From positions 13,194 to 77,193 of the forward strand of contig CBIHNW010000023.1 in NCBI GenBank assembly GCA_966211795.1: a DNA stretch of 64,000 bases, read 5' to 3'. Position numbers and translations under genes: made by a program. The DNA comes from 21-14-0-10-47-8 sp966211795 (GTDB lineage Bacteria; Bdellovibrionota; Bdellovibrionia; Bdellovibrionales; Bdellovibrionaceae). Shown here piece by piece: positions 25,325-34,277 of the stretch. Numbering within the stretch: position 1 is the stretch's first letter; every line of letters begins with the position of its first letter. The notes beneath the pieces were generated by a model. The model was not told the DNA's origin, did not search any database, and saw nothing but the letters and a program-made list of their open reading frames with translations.

Positions 25325-26998
25325 TTATTTGCGGATGTAATTGAAGAATGCCACGACCCCTAAGACGCCAGCAAATAAATATCCTAGAAAGCTCAGGGTT
25401 GGAAATCCATTCAGCAGATTTTCTTTGTCATGCACGTAGATGTAAGAGGCGCTCAGGATAAAGGATCCCATCAAGAGACCAAGGAAAAGTAAATTGAAGG
25501 AAATCTCGACCGATCTTTTGAGATCTTGAATGTCCTGCACGTGCAATTTGAAGGTGTGGTCCGGACTGCTGATTTTTCTCAGCAGAAAGTTCAACTGTCG
25601 AGGCAAGCTATTGATGAAGGATCTAGACTCGCGCGCCAACTGGGTCAGGTCATGCATCATGCGATTGGGATCGTATTGCATCTTGACCAATTCGCCCGCG
25701 AATTCAAGCGCGTGTTGCAGAAAATCGAAATCCTTTTGGATTTTATTTCCCAAACCTTCAATCGAAACCAATGATTTAAAATACAACATCAGCTCGGTCG
25801 GAACCTGGACGTGGTGTCGGGCCGCGATTGAAGACGATTTGAGCAGGATTTTTCCCAGGTTGACGTTCTTCATAGTCAAACCAAAGAAAGGCGCAACCAA
25901 GTCTCGCAAATCTTTCGCAAATAGGTCTACGTTCACTTGATCATTAAATGGCGCCAAATCAATGTATTCGTGCGCCAGACGTTCATAGTCTTCCTTCGAC
26001 AAAGCCAAAAGCATATTCGCGATGGCTCCCTGGGTCTTTCCGTTCAGGCGGCCGACGACACCAAAATCAATCAAGCCGATCGAGTTGTCGGGGTAAATCA
26101 GAAAATTCCCGGCATGCAAATCGCCATGGAAGAGCCCGTCTGCAAAAACCATTTTTAAATAAGTTTTCAGACCGAGCTTCATAATCTCTTCGGGATTGAC
26201 CCCAGGTTGTCGAAGCGCTTTGTCGGAGCTGAGCGGAATTCCGTCCAAAGCTTCCATCGTCAAAACGCGTTCGGTGGTGAGATCAAAGTAAACTTTGGGA
26301 ATGCGGACTTTCGGTTCATTTGCAAAGTTCTGCGCAAACCGGCGAATGTTGTTGGCCTCGACCACGAAATTTGTTTCGAGATCCAGAGTTTTGAAATACT
26401 CATCGACGATCCCGACCGGATTAAAGGGTCTCGTTTCTTCGATGTATTTTTCGAGCAGTTCAGCCAGCAGGTAAAGAACATTCAAATCTTCATTGATCGT
26501 TTGTAAAATTCCGGGCCGCTGAACCTTGACGACGACATTGGTTCCATCTTTGAGAACCGCGCGGTGAACCTGCGCGATGCTGGCCGAGCCCAATGGAGTG
26601 GGGTCAAAGGACTGAAAGTATTCGTGCAATTGCGGACCGAATTCCTCTTTCAGGACGGATTCAATCACATCGAACGACAAAGGATTCACTTCGGCGTGCA
26701 ATTTGGAGAACTCGTTCACAAAATCTTCCGGCACCAGATCGGGCCGCGAAGCCAACAGTTGGCCCAGCTTCACGAATGTGGGGCCTAGCTCCTCAAAGCT
26801 CATGCGAATGCGTTCGGCAATCGTGTATCTTTCTTCGTCACTGGTGGTCGTCAAGCGCGCAATGATAAATCGCCCGAGCTTGATCCGCTCGGCGATATTG
26901 TAAAATCCATGGCGAGCAAAAACGCTAACGATCACGCGCAGGCGAGACGCATTTTTCAGGGTTCGACCAATTTGTCGGCCTGTCGTGACGATCTTCAT
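25325..26998 (-). CDS. ubiB: ABC1/UbiB-family protein kinase-like protein
   Basis: 557 residues of the UbiB/ADCK atypical kinase family, associated with ubiquinone biosynthesis at the inner membrane. Motifs: KLGQLLASRPDLVP (KxGQ), PLGSASIAQVHRAVLKDG (Ala-rich nucleotide loop), VVKVQRPGI (Lys), FADGLFHGDLHAGNFLIY (catalytic loop) and GLIDFGVVGRL (metal loop). Two C-terminal membrane helices (about 505-555) are typical. It overlaps rnr by 4 bp (ATGA). A UbiB assignment is by family; ubiquinone versus menaquinone role is not shown. Confidence 0.85.
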   Translation of the reverse strand: MKIVTTGRQIGRTLKNASRLRVIVSVFARHGFYNIAERIKLGRFIIARLTTTSDEERYTIAERIRMSFEELGPTFVKLGQLLASRPDLVPEDFVNEFSKLHAEVNPLSFDVIESVLKEEFGPQLHEYFQSFDPTPLGSASIAQVHRAVLKDGTNVVVKVQRPGILQTINEDLNVLYLLAELLEKYIEETRPFNPVGIVDEYFKTLDLETNFVVEANNIRRFAQNFANEPKVRIPKVYFDLTTERVLTMEALDGIPLSSDKALRQPGVNPEEIMKLGLKTYLKMVFADGLFHGDLHAGNFLIYPDNSIGLIDFGVVGRLNGKTQGAIANMLLALSKEDYERLAHEYIDLAPFNDQVNVDLFAKDLRDLVAPFFGLTMKNVNLGKILLKSSSIAARHHVQVPTELMLYFKSLVSIEGLGNKIQKDFDFLQHALEFAGELVKMQYDPNRMMHDLTQLARESRSFINSLPRQLNFLLRKISSPDHTFKLHVQDIQDLKRSVEISFNLLFLGLLMGSFILSASYIYVHDKENLLNGFPTLSFLGYLFAGVLGVVAFFNYIRK

Positions 26999-29682
26999 TT
27001 TCTCTTGCCTTTAAACGAGCTTTTCTTTTTTCCGCCGCCGCGATCTCCGCCCGAGGATTCGTCCGAATCTTTCGGGTTCTTGCGAAATCTTTTAAAGAAG
27101 CTTTTGCCTTGAGGTTTCGCTTTTTTCTCTTCGGATTCTTCCTCGCGATCGCCGCCACTGCGGGCATTCCGGTTCGAGTGTCCCGACACCCGACCTTGCA
27201 GGCCACGGGCAGGGCGCTCGGGTCGTCCCGAAGCGTGATCTTGACGTCCTTGATCTTGATCGGAAACGCCCATGCGGGCTTTCCATTTCTTCAAGGCTTG
27301 TTGCAAATGTTTTTCCGGATCGAATTTTTCACCCTTTGTCTGCGACTCGGTGTTCGCTTCGGTCAGAAATTCGAAAACATGTTTTTCCATTTTATCCATG
27401 GCCTGTGCCTTTTTGGATTTGGGCTCGCGTGATTCCGGTTCGGGTCTGAGCGCTTTGGCTTGTCGTTGAGATGGCTCTTGCTCTGACCGTCGAGAGAATC
27501 GTCCTTCGTTGCGCCCTTCGCGTTGCGGTCCTCTTGTGGATTCGCGATCTTGCTCCCGGCCTCGCCCCTGCTCTCGGTCGCGTCCACGTTCCGGCTCACG
27601 CTCTTGTTCGCGGCCTTTGCCACGGCTAAAACTGCGCTCTTGATCTTGCTCTCGTCGCGGTTTTTCGTCCCGATTTCTCTCGCGGCCGCCGCGGCCCTTG
27701 CGGCCCCTGTCTTGATCGCGACCTTTTCGGCCTCGCTCAAAAAATTCGTCTTTGCTTTTCAATGGCTGTCCGGCCAATTGGAAATCCACTTGGCCCGCTT
27801 CGGGATCGGCGCTTGCGACCTGCACGCTGAGCAAATCTCCAATCGAAAATCGCTGTCCGGTCTTGACACCCACCAATGTCAGGGTGTCTTCGTCAAATTC
27901 CAATTTTTCTTTGCTTAGGTTTTCGGCGCGGATCAAACCGTCGACTTCGAATTGACGAAGCAAAACAAAAACGCCGAATTTAGTGACCGAGCTGATGATG
28001 CCATCAAACTCTTCTCCAACAAATTTTTGCATGAAACGGGCTTTTTTGATCGATTGAAACTGCCGCTCGGCTTTGACCGATCTTTGCTCGCAGGCCGACA
28101 GCATGGTGGCCGAAGTTTGCAATTCCTCTTCTGGAATCAAGCGGTACCCACCCGATTGCATGATTTGATTTTTCAACAAACGATGCACGATCAGATCGGG
28201 ATAACGACGGATCGGTGAAGTGAAATGAGTGTAAAATTCGAATCCCAATCCAAAGTGCCCCAAGTTGTCGGCGCTGTATTTGGCTTGGCTCATCGACCGT
28301 AGGGTCAGAATGTTCAAGATCTGCGCTTCCGGTTTTCCCTCGAACTCTTGCAAGGCCCGGGTCAGTCGCTTCTGCAATTTGCCCTGAGCGGTCACCTTCA
28401 CGCGACTGCCAAAGTTGGTGAGATATCTCTCTAGCATGGTGATCGCATCTTCATTCGGCGGTTCGTGGACGCGGAACATGGCCGGAATTTCCTTGAGTGA
28501 AAGAAATTTGGCGACCGCGACGTTGGCGGCCAACATCATCTCTTCGATCAGCCGGTGCGCGAAAAGACGTTCCGATTTGATAAAGTCGACAGGGATCCCG
28601 GCGCTATCCAAAACGATTTGCGTTTCGGGAATCTCCAAGTCCAGCGATCCGTCTTTGAAACGTTTGGCCATCAAAATTTTCGCTAGGTCCGCGGCCAGCA
28701 GAATTTCTTTCTTCACGTGCCGCAATTTTTCGACTTCGCTGCCTTCGATGACCTCTTGCGCTTCGCCGTAGGTGACGCGCGCCTTGCTTTCGATCACGGC
28801 TTCATAGAAATCGCTCTTCAGCACTTCGCCCGTGAAATCCATTTGCATTTCGGCAACCAGAGAGAGACGTGGCAAGTGCGGATTCAAAGAACACAAACCA
28901 TTACTGAGAATCTCAGGCAGCATGGGCACCACGAAATTCGGGAAGTAAACGCTGGTCCCACGGGTGTAGGCTTCGCGGTCGATCGCCGTGCCCGGGCGAA
29001 CATAGTGACTGACGTCCGCAATCGCGACGTACAGTTTGAAACCCTGCGAATTGCTTTCGACAAATATGGCATCGTCGAAATCTTTCGCGGTGGCGCCATC
29101 AATGGTGATGAAGTTCAGCTCGCGAATGTCTTTTCGTCCACGCATATCGCTATCGGCGACATGCTCAGAGAAACGCTTGGCTTCGCTTTCAACATCTGCC
29201 GGAAATTGGTGAGGTATGTTGTTCTGTAAAAGGACGCGCTTGATGTCCGTCAAGGGATCCATGGCATCGCCGATCACGCTCGTAATCTTGCCTTGAAATC
29301 CATCTTTGTCGCCGGGATAGCTGGTGATATCGACGGCCACCAATTCACCGTTCTTGGCGCTGGGCGAGCCTTGAAGCGAGACCTTGAGATCTTCTCCCCA
29401 GCCTTTGCCTTCGTCGCGGACAATGCCGGTGGTGTCATTCAGTTTGTGAAAGGTGCCTACCAAAGATTTCGTACCGCGCTCGAGCATTTTTAAAATCTCG
29501 CCTCGGTAGCGTTGGCTGCCACGCTCGGGGAAAGCTTCGATCATGACTCGGTCGCTGGTCATGACCCCTTTCATCGAGTGGCGGGGAATGTAGACGTCGG
29601 GATGTTCGCTTTGATCCGGAATAAAAAAGCCGAAACCATCTGGGTGTCGCTTGATCATTCCTTCCAGGAATTGTTTTTTCAT
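26995..29682 (-). CDS. rnr: Ribonuclease R with long charged C-terminal tail
   Basis: 895 residues. 3'-to-5' exoribonuclease: N-terminal OB/cold-shock domains (about 5-150, FGFFIPDQSEHPDVYIPR), RNB catalytic domain (about 190-520) with the acidic cluster TIDGATAKDFDDA, GHFGLGFEFYTHFTSPIRRYPDLIVHR, and an S1 domain (about 565-650, VGEEFDGIISSVTKFG). The last about 240 residues are a low-complexity tail of Arg, Glu, Gly, Asp and Gln (RDQDRGRKGRGG-type), ending in Ser/Lys-rich GGGKKKSSFKGKRK. RNase R tails in other bacteria are Lys-rich but usually shorter. It starts an operon with ubiB. The tail probably binds RNA or ribosomes. Confidence 0.93.
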   Translation of the reverse strand: MKKQFLEGMIKRHPDGFGFFIPDQSEHPDVYIPRHSMKGVMTSDRVMIEAFPERGSQRYRGEILKMLERGTKSLVGTFHKLNDTTGIVRDEGKGWGEDLKVSLQGSPSAKNGELVAVDITSYPGDKDGFQGKITSVIGDAMDPLTDIKRVLLQNNIPHQFPADVESEAKRFSEHVADSDMRGRKDIRELNFITIDGATAKDFDDAIFVESNSQGFKLYVAIADVSHYVRPGTAIDREAYTRGTSVYFPNFVVPMLPEILSNGLCSLNPHLPRLSLVAEMQMDFTGEVLKSDFYEAVIESKARVTYGEAQEVIEGSEVEKLRHVKKEILLAADLAKILMAKRFKDGSLDLEIPETQIVLDSAGIPVDFIKSERLFAHRLIEEMMLAANVAVAKFLSLKEIPAMFRVHEPPNEDAITMLERYLTNFGSRVKVTAQGKLQKRLTRALQEFEGKPEAQILNILTLRSMSQAKYSADNLGHFGLGFEFYTHFTSPIRRYPDLIVHRLLKNQIMQSGGYRLIPEEELQTSATMLSACEQRSVKAERQFQSIKKARFMQKFVGEEFDGIISSVTKFGVFVLLRQFEVDGLIRAENLSKEKLEFDEDTLTLVGVKTGQRFSIGDLLSVQVASADPEAGQVDFQLAGQPLKSKDEFFERGRKGRDQDRGRKGRGGRERNRDEKPRREQDQERSFSRGKGREQEREPERGRDREQGRGREQDRESTRGPQREGRNEGRFSRRSEQEPSQRQAKALRPEPESREPKSKKAQAMDKMEKHVFEFLTEANTESQTKGEKFDPEKHLQQALKKWKARMGVSDQDQGRQDHASGRPERPARGLQGRVSGHSNRNARSGGDREEESEEKKAKPQGKSFFKRFRKNPKDSDESSGGDRGGGKKKSSFKGKRK

Positions 29683-30426
29683 TAAGGTGAATTATCTTCT
29701 TGTTTTGAAAGTCTTGTCTTCAAGATCTTATGGTTATTCTTCGTGTCTGAACGTTTTTTTGAAAATTGTTGAGATTTTTTGATTTTGTTTCTGATTGTTA
29801 GATTGTTGTTGGGTTGCTGATTTGATTTCTATTTCTAACTGAAAGTCTGTTTAACTGTCGTTCTGGAGAGTTCATTCGCCGTGTTTCTTTACCTCAGGAA
29901 TTGGTAAATGTAGGGGCCATCGAATGCGATGAATTGGCTCCTATATATAGAATGAGACATAATTTTTGTCTGCAAAAATCTGGTAAAGATCGCTAAAAGG
30001 AGAGTTATGTAGGGGGTTTAACGCCGACATTTATCGCCTTAGCATGTTTGCGTTAGGACCTTGGTCCGGCGAGTTATACATGCCGCATTGAAACTTTCAG
30101 ATGCCCGAGCGAAGTCGCTTTGCATTGCTTGTTCTGTCAGCAGCTGCCTTAAATTTGGATTCTTTTGGACTGCCTGGAAACCAATCCAGATATGGGTTTC
30201 GAGTTAAAACTCTTTTTGAAAAGCTGCATAATTTTTAATGACGATTTTCGTAGCTGCGCTTTTTTTACCAGCTCACTGTGAGGACATTTCGCAACACCCT
30301 TGCGGTTCTTGAAGAATCGGGAAAATCAAATCCGCTTGATCTCAAATGGGGCTCTCATTACGATCTGATGTGAAAGCTAATAATACTTAAGTTAACAACC
30401 TTGTTGATTCAACGAAAGGACAACAA
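29683..30426 (+). other. 744-bp non-coding gap before outer-membrane protein genes
   Basis: AT-rich with no supportable CDS. It includes short hairpins: catcg-aatg-cgatg near 29920 inside ggggcc/ggctcc, and agaca-ttgtct near 29955. A plausible sigma-70 promoter for the next gene is at 30336-30364. A small RNA gene could lie here but I cannot show one. Confidence 0.4.
30336..30364 (+). promoter_or_regulatory. Possible sigma-70 promoter of outer-membrane protein 1
   Basis: ttgatc (30336-30341), a 17-bp spacer and tacgat (30359-30364). Each hexamer matches four of six consensus positions; the gene starts 62 bp downstream. Confidence 0.3.
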
Positions 30427-31629
30427 ATGAAAAAACTTCTTTTGATTGCAGCTTTGGCATCTTTGTCAGCTCCTGCATTCGCATCGAAGGCTCGCGTCAC
30501 TGCTCTGGGCAACGCGGACCACTTGGTGGACACTCAAACTGTATTCGATAACCCTGCACACCTGACTTTGATGAGCGACTATGTCACTTTCGAAGCTGGT
30601 ACAAGCTACTCTTCTTCGACTCTGGTTCCAGGAACAACAACTTGGGCAGAATACGAAAACGGTTTGTCTGATTCTCCAAGTGCTGAAGGCGGATTCGTTC
30701 GCAGCATGGGCGACGCAAAGTACGGTGCTTACTTGGGACGTCGTTCTCCATTCACGGACGCTTCTCGTCGCGCGTTCGGTTTCTTGCGCCAAGAAAACCC
30801 AATCGAACTTCAGTACGCTATGAAGGGCGCGATCAACTGGGGCGCAGCTTTGAACTATTCTTCTGCTGACAAGAAAACAACTCAGCAAAAAGAATCTGCA
30901 TATGGCGTTCGTTTCGGTGCAACAACTGACATGTGGGAAGCTTTCGCAGTTGTCGGTTTGGGAAGCACAGCTGATGGCACCACTGGTGGCCGTATCGTAA
31001 ATTCAGTTGATGCAAACTCAAATGGCGTTGTTGACTTGGCAGATACAACAGCAATCGCTGCTGATACTGGCGCGACTTACAAAGGAACAACTGGTTTCAA
31101 AGTTGGCGGTGCTTACAAAATGGAAAACATCCGCGTGTACGGAAAGTACTACATGGACGGTTTCAAGTTTGAATCGACAACCAATGGTGCTTTCAACGAT
31201 TCAAAAGTTGAACAGAACCAATTGGACATCGGTGTTCTGGACCACAATAAGATCGATGGCGGTCAATGGTTCTACGGCGCTGCAGTTCAAATGTTCAACG
31301 CGAAAACTTCAATCACTGGCGGAGATATCAAAACAACTGCGACTTATTTGCCATTCATCGTAGGTGTTGAATACGATGCGACTTCATGGGCGACTCTGCG
31401 TGCTTCTGCAACTCAGAACGTTCTGTTGGGCACTCGCAAAGTTGATGACGGCGCGATCTCTCCAATGACTGACGAAGCAAACACAATCAACAACAACACT
31501 AAAGTTGCTGCTGGCTTGGGTCTGCGCTTCGGCAAGTGGGTTGCTGATGGTTCATGGGCTGCTCAAACAACTGGCCAAGTGAACACTACTAACTTCATGA
31601 CCAATCTTGGCATGACTTACATGTTTTAA
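30427..31629 (+). CDS. Outer-membrane beta-barrel protein 1
   Basis: 400 residues with a clear signal peptide ending APAFA-SKAR. The mature part shows alternating short hydrophobic strands, Gly/Ala/Asn-rich turns and a terminal aromatic strand (LGMTYMF), the hallmark of an outer-membrane barrel. It shares the starting block SKARVTALGNADHL and the repeat GSMGDAKYG-type (here VRSMGDAKYGAYLG) with the next gene, so the two are paralogues. Codons are of the biased, highly expressed type (gct, tct, aac, gtt), unlike neighbours. It is probably an abundant porin-like protein. Confidence 0.85.
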   Translation: MKKLLLIAALASLSAPAFASKARVTALGNADHLVDTQTVFDNPAHLTLMSDYVTFEAGTSYSSSTLVPGTTTWAEYENGLSDSPSAEGGFVRSMGDAKYGAYLGRRSPFTDASRRAFGFLRQENPIELQYAMKGAINWGAALNYSSADKKTTQQKESAYGVRFGATTDMWEAFAVVGLGSTADGTTGGRIVNSVDANSNGVVDLADTTAIAADTGATYKGTTGFKVGGAYKMENIRVYGKYYMDGFKFESTTNGAFNDSKVEQNQLDIGVLDHNKIDGGQWFYGAAVQMFNAKTSITGGDIKTTATYLPFIVGVEYDATSWATLRASATQNVLLGTRKVDDGAISPMTDEANTINNNTKVAAGLGLRFGKWVADGSWAAQTTGQVNTTNFMTNLGMTYMF

Positions 31630-31666
31630 TTTTGATTTAAAGAAATAATTGAAAGGACACACATCA

Positions 31667-32758
31667 ATGAAAAACACACTGGTATTGGCTGCAGCTCTGG
31701 CTATGGTCGCATCTCCTGCAATGGCATCTAAGGCTCGCTTGACCGCTCTTGGTAACGCTGGCCACTTGGAAGACATCCAAGACGTTTTCGTCAATGCTTC
31801 TAAAATCACTCAGCACGGTGACTGGCTTACTTTCGAAATGGGTAAGACAAACGTGAGCACAACTGGAACCGTCACAAATCCACACGCTGAAGGTGGTTTC
31901 ACTCGCAGCATGGGCGATGCAAAGTACGGTTTTTACTTGGGTTCAACTCCTTCATGGGTCACTGAAGTTCGTCAGCCAGCTTACCTGGTGAACGAAAATC
32001 CAATCAACTTCTTCTACGGAACAAAAGCTGGTGATTTGGCTTGGGGTGCTGGTTTGATGTACTCAAACAGCGACCGCAAAACTGTGAAGACAAAACAAAA
32101 TGCTTTGGGTTTGAACGCGGGCGTGACTGGTGCAAACTGGGATGTTGGTTTGAACTTGGGTCTGACAAACACATTCAAAAACGAAACAACTGGTGCTGAA
32201 GTTGATTTCAAAGGAAAGACAGCGATCGGCTTGAACGCGTCTTACACTATGGACACTTTGACTTTCACCGGTGACGTTGGATTGAACGGTGGTAAAGAAG
32301 AAACTGGAACCACTGGCACAGTTGCTCACGATTATGACAACTCTGCATACGCTTTGGGTGTTGTAAACTCTCACAAAGCTGATGGCGCTGATTTCTTTTA
32401 CGGTGCGAAGTTGGCTATGTCGACTAACAAGGACAACAAGACTGCCGATACTAAAACTGAGACAATGTCTTTGCCAGTTCTGGTTGGTATCGAAGCTGAT
32501 GCAACTTCTTGGATGGTTCTGCGTGCTTCTGTGACTCAGAACTTCTTGTTGGGCACTACGAAGACTTCTGGCTCTGCTGTGACTTCACCTGCTGACGAAG
32601 CAGATTCTATCGCCAACAACACTTCAGTTGCTGCTGGTGCTGGTTTGAAGTTCGGCAAGCTGATGTTGGATGGTACCTTGGAAGCTGCAAACAGCAACAC
32701 AGCTGCTTTGAACGGCAATGCTTTCTTGGCTAACGCTGCTTTGACTTACATGTTCTAA
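31667..32758 (+). CDS. Outer-membrane beta-barrel protein 2 (paralogue)
   Basis: 363 residues, starting at 31667 after aaagga; the in-frame Met at 31649 has no support. Signal peptide ends SPAMA-SKAR. Matches the previous gene across its length (SKARLTALGNAGHL, TRSMGDAKYGFYLG, VTQNFLLGT, NAALTYMF). It has the same highly expressed codon pattern. The two lie 37 bp apart and are followed by a terminator, so they form a bicistronic unit. Tandem duplication of major barrel proteins fits Bdellovibrio envelopes, but the substrate is unknown. Confidence 0.85.
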   Translation: MKNTLVLAAALAMVASPAMASKARLTALGNAGHLEDIQDVFVNASKITQHGDWLTFEMGKTNVSTTGTVTNPHAEGGFTRSMGDAKYGFYLGSTPSWVTEVRQPAYLVNENPINFFYGTKAGDLAWGAGLMYSNSDRKTVKTKQNALGLNAGVTGANWDVGLNLGLTNTFKNETTGAEVDFKGKTAIGLNASYTMDTLTFTGDVGLNGGKEETGTTGTVAHDYDNSAYALGVVNSHKADGADFFYGAKLAMSTNKDNKTADTKTETMSLPVLVGIEADATSWMVLRASVTQNFLLGTTKTSGSAVTSPADEADSIANNTSVAAGAGLKFGKLMLDGTLEAANSNTAALNGNAFLANAALTYMF

Positions 32759-32810
32759 TTTAAGCCCTAAAGCTTGAATCGAGAAGGCTCTGCAAAGAGC
32801 TTTCTTGGAC

Positions 32811-32847
32811 AAAGGTTCTGCCGAAAGCAGGGCCTTTTTCTTTTTTT
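32811..32847 (+). terminator. Terminator of the outer-membrane protein pair
   Basis: aaaggttctgc and gcagggccttt pair around cgaaa and run into a long T-rich tail (32833-32847). Confidence 0.75.
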
Positions 32848-32964
32848 GGTGGCCGCCAGATCCGCCATCCGGATGCATCCAGCTCAATCCGGATCTCAAT
32901 TCCAATTGAAACTGACATTTTTGGTTCTTCAACTTGCATCAAGCCTCCGAAATCAGGAGGTACA

Positions 32965-34023
32965 ATGAAATTCATTCTTATAATCAGTCTTATGTGGGGC
33001 CTTTCGGCTTGCGTGAAAGTTTCCGATGCGGACTCTGATCAGCCAGCCGCAAAATCCGATTCATCGGGAGCGGATCGTTCTCAGTCTGCCGATACCAAAG
33101 TGCCGGTGGCCACAAACGAACCAACGAATTCAGATCCAGCATCTCTACCGCTGGCCCAGGTGCAAGCATTGACCGAACCTGGACATTACAAGGTTCTCTT
33201 ACCCGTTCTTTCCAATGCGCAGATCGTGCATCGTTCGATGGTTTCAGCCCCGGACTCGTCCAAACTGTTGCCGATTTCAAAAGCGGGCGAAACCTTGACC
33301 GATGAGCAAGTCGAAGCCGACCATGAATATGTCTATGAGCAAGGTATCGTTCAAGACGGTCAATTCAATGTTCTGCATTCGCAAAAAGTGAGAATTCCGA
33401 AGGATCTGGAAATCAGTTCAGAAATGATTGTGACCCATGACGATCAGTGGAAAATCGACGGCCGAATTTTCTTGTACGAAAGTGGTTCCATCACGACAAA
33501 TGGCTACACGCTTATCATTAACGCCGGACAATTGCTGGCAAATTCTGGAACCATTCGCAGTTTTGCACATGGAAGCAAGGCGGGAATTGGGCAGGCCGGA
33601 AAGTCTGGCGGCAACGTCCGCATTTTTGCTAAAACAGCCACCGGCCAATTGAAAGTGGAAATGCGCGGTCAAAATGGCGGTGATGGTGCAAAAGGCGCCG
33701 ATTGCAAGGACTGGAGCAAGTGTCCAGAGCCGCCGATCGAATACAAAACAAACGGGCTGGCAGGTTTTCCCGGTGGTGACGGCTTGCCAGGCGGAAACTC
33801 AGGATCTTTTCAAATCAAGCTCACAGAAGCGCATCAGCTTTTAGTTTTGGTCACCGCTGAATATGGTCTTGGTGGAGCAGGTGGTATTGGCGGAGCTGGT
33901 ACTCCAAAGGCGCCAGATTTAAATATGCAAGAGGGGCCTGCAGGGAAAAATGGTGTGAATGGCCCTGCTGGCGTGATGGAGCGATCCTACATCGAAGATC
34001 TCAATGGCCAGAGGCTTTTATAG
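32965..34023 (+). CDS. Lipoprotein with collagen-like Gly-rich repeats
   Basis: 352 residues. The signal peptide ends MWGLSACVKV, a lipobox with Cys at 16. An Asp/Ser/Pro-rich linker follows, then a region with ITTNGYTLIINAGQLL and IRSFAHGSKAG, and a Gly-rich C-terminal half with collagen-like Gly-x-y triplets interspersed (GQNGGDGAKGAD, GFPGGDGLPGG, GPAGKNGVNGPAG). It has the shape of a surface or extracellular structural protein. The Shine-Dalgarno aggagg precedes the ATG. It ends 23 bp inside the convergent small gene. Confidence 0.75.
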   Translation: MKFILIISLMWGLSACVKVSDADSDQPAAKSDSSGADRSQSADTKVPVATNEPTNSDPASLPLAQVQALTEPGHYKVLLPVLSNAQIVHRSMVSAPDSSKLLPISKAGETLTDEQVEADHEYVYEQGIVQDGQFNVLHSQKVRIPKDLEISSEMIVTHDDQWKIDGRIFLYESGSITTNGYTLIINAGQLLANSGTIRSFAHGSKAGIGQAGKSGGNVRIFAKTATGQLKVEMRGQNGGDGAKGADCKDWSKCPEPPIEYKTNGLAGFPGGDGLPGGNSGSFQIKLTEAHQLLVLVTAEYGLGGAGGIGGAGTPKAPDLNMQEGPAGKNGVNGPAGVMERSYIEDLNGQRLL

Positions 34024-34276
34024 TCGTCGTCGTGGTTGAGACTGGTAAGGGCGTTTCCCCACTCTTTGGAATGTTTCGGAAATCCATCGGGTAGGGGACG
34101 CACTCCCAATGTTCGAAATTTTTGCTTTTCTTTTCTGCGGTCTGCATGCAGAGCTCGTGATCTTCAAACTGACATTCAAAATGCACGGGAGAATTCGCGA
34201 GACACCAAGACGCCGATCCCATGATGTGGGCTTCGGCGGCGGGGTTGAATAGAAGAATCCAGAGCAGACCGATCAT
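34001..34276 (-). CDS. Small secreted protein of unknown function
   Basis: 91 residues with a signal peptide (MIGLLWILLFNPAAEA). The mature part carries five Cys in a short span (SWCLANSPVHFECQF, ELCMQTA, HWECVPY) and a Ser/Thr tract near its end. The ATG at 34276 comes directly before the stop of the upstream nuclease gene (34278), so it is probably the last gene of the nucleoside operon. The 3' end overlaps the convergent collagen-like gene by 23 bp. I do not recognise it; it could be a chaperone, an inhibitor or a separate envelope protein. Confidence 0.55.
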   Translation of the reverse strand: MIGLLWILLFNPAAEAHIMGSASWCLANSPVHFECQFEDHELCMQTAEKKSKNFEHWECVPYPMDFRNIPKSGETPLPVSTTTTTIKASGH

Positions 34277-34277
34277 C

